Origin: Pseudomonadota bacterium
Lineage (GTDB): Bacteria > Pseudomonadota > Gammaproteobacteria > Ga0077536
DNA: 64,000 bases
Assembly (NCBI GenBank): GCA_016719885.1
Contig: JADJYF010000012.1
Span: 124,001 to 188,000 of the forward strand
Reading direction: 5' to 3'
A model generated the notes under the pieces. The model did not search any database and was not told the origin of the DNA. It saw only the letters and a list, made by a program, of their open reading frames with translations. The position numbers were made by a program, and so were the translations under genes. Below are positions 60,569 through 64,000 of the stretch, one piece after another (position 1 is the stretch's first letter; every line of letters begins with the position of its first letter).

Positions 60569-60624
60569 CGAGGCCCTGCCCATCACGTTGCACGCGGCGT
60601 GATGGGCAGGGCCTCGTTTTTTTT
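60569..60624 (+). terminator. Rho-independent terminator of cytochrome c5 gene
   Basis: A 19-bp stem (60569-60587 with 60597-60615, core GAGGCCCTGCCCATCAC) is followed by eight T at 60617-60624. It lies 13 bases after the stop codon and also separates the gene from convergent uvrD. Confidence 0.9.
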
Positions 60625-60650
60625 ACCGGACTTGCGTGCCCGTCGACACG

Positions 60651-62826
60651 TCAGCCGCTGGCCTCGAGGTTGGCATAGGCGGCCACCAGCCACTTCACAC
60701 CATCGGCCTCGAAGTTGACCTGCACCCTGGAATGTTCGCCCTGGCCTTCCATGTGCAACACCACGCCCTCGCCGAAGATCTTGTGACGCACGCGTTGGCC
60801 GAGGCGCAGACCGAAAGCGTTGGCGGAGTGCTCCATCACCAGCCCCGAGCCGCCGCTGACGCCGGTGCGCCCGGCGCTCACACGCCCACCCAGCCGCACT
60901 TCCTCCATCACCTCGCGCGGCAGTTCGCGGATGAAGCGCGACGGCTGCGGATAGAAATCGGCGCCATGCAGGCGTCGTGATTCCGCGTAGGTGATGGTGA
61001 GCTTCTTCATCGCGCGCGTGATGCCGACGTAGCACAGCCGCCGCTCTTCCTCGAGTTGCACCGGGTCTGCCGCCGAGCGCATGGGGGAACAAGCCCTCCT
61101 CGACGCCGACCAGGAATACCTGCGGAAACTCGAGGCCCTTGGCCGAATGCAGCGTCATCAGCTGCACGCAATCGCTGTAGGCCTCGGCCTGACCATCGCC
61201 CGATTCCAGCGCGGCATGGGTCAAGAAAGCGGCGAGTATCGGGATCTCCTCATCGTCGATGGCAGGCTTGAAGTCGCGCGCGGCGCTCACCAGTTCCTCG
61301 AGGTTCTCGATGCGATCCAGCCCGCGCTCGCCCTTCTCCTTCTTGTAATGCTCGACCAGGCCGGACTGCGCGATAACGTGCTCGAGCAGCTCCGCCAGCG
61401 GTAGCTCATTGACCGCGATGCTCATGCGGTCGATGAGATCGAGGAAGCGTTGCAGCGCGCCCAGCGAGCGGGCCGACAGTTCCTTGGTGTCGGTCAGGCG
61501 TCGCGTCGCCTCCCACAGCGTGATGCGTTCGCGCTTGGCGACTTCGCGCAGCTCATCGATCGAACGCTGCCCGATACCGCGCGGCGGCACGTTGACGATG
61601 CGTTCGAAGGCCGCGTCGTCGCCGCGTGAACTGGCGAGGCGCACGTAGGCCAGGGCGTCCTTGATCTCGGCGCGCTCGTAGAAACGGAAGCCACCATACA
61701 CGCGGTAGGGCAGCTCGGCCTGGCGTAAGGCGTCTTCCAGCACGCGCGACTGGGCGCTGGTGCGATAGAGCATGGCGCACTCGGTGAGGCGTCCGCCGTG
61801 GTCATGCCACAGGCGAATGCGGTCCACGCAGAAACGCGCTTCGTCCAGATCGTTATAGGCCGCGTAGAGCGTGATGGGGTCGCCCTTGGCGCCGTCGGTC
61901 CACAGCTCCTTGCCGAGCCGTGAAGGATTGTTGGCGATGAGGGTGTTGGCGGCCGACAGGATGTTGCCGGTCGAACGGTAGTTCTGTTCCAGGCGCACCA
62001 GCTGGTGGCCAGGAAAATCCTTGCGAAAATGCTGCATGTTCTCGACGCGCGCGCCGCGCCAGCTGTAGATCGACTGGTCGTCGTCGCCGACCACGAAGAT
62101 ATTGCCGTCGTCGCCGACCAGGTTCTTCAGCCACGCGTATTGAATGGCGTTGGTATCCTGGAACTCGTCCACCAGCACGTGCCAGAAGCGTTCGCGGTAA
62201 TGACGCAAGAGGCCCGGATGAGCGAGCCACAGCTCGTGGGCGCGCAGCAGCATCTCGGCGAAATCGACCAAGCCCGCGCGCTGGCAGGCGTCTTCGTAGG
62301 CGCGATAGATGTCGACCATGGTATGCAGCGCGCCGTCGCCGTAATCGTCGACATGCTGCGGACGTTGGCCGTCGTCCTTGCGCGCATTGATGAACCACTG
62401 CGCCTCCTTGGCCGGCCATTCGTTCTCGTCGAGATTCAAGCCGCGAATGACGCGCTTGACCACGCGCAGCTGGTCGTCGGAATCGATGATCTGGAAGTTG
62501 TCGGGCAGGTTGGCGTCGCGCGCATGGGCGCGCAGGATGCGATGGGCGATGTTGTGAAAGGTGCCGACCCACATGCCGCCGATGGGCCGGCCGGTCAGTT
62601 GCTCGATGCGGCCGCGCATTTCGGCGGCAGCCTTGTTGGTGAACGTCACGGCGAGTATGCCGAGCGGCGAGGCTTGGCCGGTCTCCAGGTACCAGGCGAT
62701 GCGATGCACCAGCACCCGCGTCTTGCCGCTGCCGGCACCGGCCAGCACCAGCACCTGGTCGACGTTGGAGGCGACCGCGTCACGCTGACGCTGATTCAGT
62801 TTGGCGAGAATGGGGGAATCGGTCAT
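60651..62826 (-). CDS. uvrD: UvrD/Rep-type DNA helicase II, with a frameshift near 61084
   Basis: A superfamily 1 helicase of about 725 residues in two frames. From ATG 62826 the first frame has Walker A GAGSGKT at 30-36, DEFQDTN, the QNYRSTGNI motif and VQLMTLHSAKGLEFPQVFLV, up to EEGLFP. It then drifts out of frame. The continuing LEEERRLCYVGITRAMKKLT and the C-terminal domain lie in another frame, ending at 60651. The shift falls at the five-C run of TTCCCCCATG; a lost CA pair or an extra C would explain it. UvrD unwinds DNA in mismatch and excision repair. A sequencing or assembly error is as likely as a real mutation. Confidence 0.88.
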
Positions 62827-62925
62827 GGGCGGTGTCGAGGTCAAGGCGGGCAAAGCGCTTAGTTTAGGCCATCGCGCCGCGCCTCGCCGATGGTCGGCCC
62901 GCGCGATATTTCTTAAGCTAGCGCC

Positions 62926-64000
62926 ATGAAACAGCCCATCGCCAGCGACTACAACCACCCCGCCGTGCTCGACGAACTGGCGGTGCGCACCCTCGATGCG
63001 GCGCGTCGTGCCGGCGCCAAGGCCGTCGAGGTCGGCGTGAGCGCGGGCGAAGGCCTGTCGGTGACGGTGCGCGGCGGCGCCTGCGAGACCGTCGAGCACG
63101 AGCGCGACAAGAGCCTCGGCGTGACCATTTACCTCGATGGCCGCAAGGGCAGCGCCACCACCTCGGACTTTTCCGACCAGGCGCTCGACGAAACCGTGCG
63201 CGCAGCGCTGCGCATCGCCGAGGTGGCCGAGCCCGATCCCCATGCCGGGCTGGCCGCCCCCGAGTTCCTCGCCAACGCCCTGCCCGATCTCGATCTCGAT
63301 CATCCGTGGGACATCGACGCCGAGGCGGCGATCGCGCTCGCCATCGAATGCGAGAACGTGGCGCGCGGCGCGGACGCACGCATCAAGCAGTCGGACGGCT
63401 GCAGCGTCAACCGCTATCGCGGCAGCCGCGCTTACGCCAACTCCCACGGCTTCCATGCCGCCTACCGCGGCACGCGCCATGGACTGTCGGCGGTCATGAT
63501 CGCCGAGGACGGCGGCGGCATGCAGCGTGGTTACTGGTTCACCAGCGGGCGCGACGCCACGCGGCTCGAAGACGCAGCCACGGTCGGGCGCCTAGCCGCC
63601 GAACGCACGCTGGCCAAGCTCGGCGCACGCAAGATTGCCACCACCCGCCTGCCGGTGATCTTCGAAGCCCGTATCGCCACCGGCCTCATCGGCCACGTGA
63701 TCGGCGCCATCAGCGGCGGCGCGCAATACCGCCGCGCCTCTTTCCTGCTCGACGCGCTGGGCGAAACCATCCTGCCGTCATTCGTCACCGTCACCGAAGA
63801 CCCGCTGATCCCGGGCGCGCTCGGCAGCGCCGCCTTCGACGACGACGGCGTCGCCACCCGGCGCAAGACCATCATCGAGCAGGGCCGCTTGAATACCTAT
63901 CTCTTGAGCGCCTACGCCGCGCGCCGTCTCGGCCGCGAGCCGACCGGCAACGCCGGCGGCACGCACAACCTGTTGGTCAGCCACGGCGAGCGCGCGCTTG
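62926..64000 (+). CDS. pmbA: Metalloprotease PmbA/TldD family, N-terminal part (cut by window edge)
   Basis: 358 residues are visible of about 450; the right edge cuts the C-terminus. AGAKAVEVGVSAGEGLSVTV near 29-48 and ETVEHERDKSLGVTIYLDGR near 54-73 are the PmbA/TldE N-terminal signature. LPVIFEARIATGLIGHVIGA near 244 and the later TRRKTIIEQGRLNTYLLSAY start the second domain. PmbA lacks the zinc site of its partner TldD; the pair processes peptides such as microcins and CcdA. It is divergent from uvrD across 100 bases. Confidence 0.95.
   Translation, partial: MKQPIASDYNHPAVLDELAVRTLDAARRAGAKAVEVGVSAGEGLSVTVRGGACETVEHERDKSLGVTIYLDGRKGSATTSDFSDQALDETVRAALRIAEVAEPDPHAGLAAPEFLANALPDLDLDHPWDIDAEAAIALAIECENVARGADARIKQSDGCSVNRYRGSRAYANSHGFHAAYRGTRHGLSAVMIAEDGGGMQRGYWFTSGRDATRLEDAATVGRLAAERTLAKLGARKIATTRLPVIFEARIATGLIGHVIGAISGGAQYRRASFLLDALGETILPSFVTVTEDPLIPGALGSAAFDDDGVATRRKTIIEQGRLNTYLLSAYAARRLGREPTGNAGGTHNLLVSHGERAL

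Overview
The window is GC-rich chromosomal DNA from a gammaproteobacterium, most likely an uncultured or poorly described environmental lineage. The evidence is the housekeeping order. On the minus strand a TPR lipoprotein is followed by lolB, ispE, tRNA-Gln, prs, rplY, pth and ychF, with hemA-prfA-prmC-moeB divergent from it. Further right are engB, cytochrome c4 and dsbA. This layout is typical of Gammaproteobacteria. No phage, plasmid or CRISPR structure is present.

Layout. (1) 1-5.3 kb: a cyanophycin locus with cphA (cut by the left edge), a second synthetase-like gene with a degenerate third domain, and a divergent ABC exporter-type gene overlapping a DUF1854 gene. (2) 5.4-7.3 kb: a three-gene phospholipid-type cluster. 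(3) 7.4-17.7 kb: an accessory region with an EthD protein, a chemoreceptor, two probable selenoproteins, a luciferase-like oxidoreductase, a PQQ quinohaemoprotein dehydrogenase, a triple-RidA protein and a membrane glycosyltransferase. (4) 18-30 kb: the conserved core listed above, plus a PEP-CTERM protein. (5) 30-33.3 kb: an iron/flavin block on the minus strand (bfr, a probable Fur box, bfd, a porin, a probably flavinylated FMN-binding protein and a PepSY membrane protein). (6) 33.4-47.4 kb: LemA/GIDE, oligopeptidase A, exonuclease III, L31, EngB, cytochrome c4, DsbA, a diguanylate cyclase, a PstS-like protein, an Lrp regulator and leuA. (7) 47.5-57.8 kb: hrpB and mixed metabolic genes. (8) 57.8-59.6 kb: a gene-free, rearranged tract around tRNA-Arg(CCG) with an IS256-type remnant and repeats. 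(9) 59.7-64 kb: a dihaem cytochrome c, a frameshifted uvrD and the start of pmbA.

The strongest unusual result is a pair of in-frame TGA codons at 9854 and 15510. Each sits where homologues carry the first Cys of a CxxC motif, giving W-U-P-Y-C in a peroxiredoxin-like protein and U-P-V-C in a GrdB/PrdB-like protein. Each is followed at selenocysteine spacing by a stem-loop with a G in the first two loop positions. An annotation that treats TGA only as stop would split both genes. The second unusual feature is an 84-bp sequence sitting inside the T-loop of degenerate tRNA-Arg copies, in a 198-bp tandem array.
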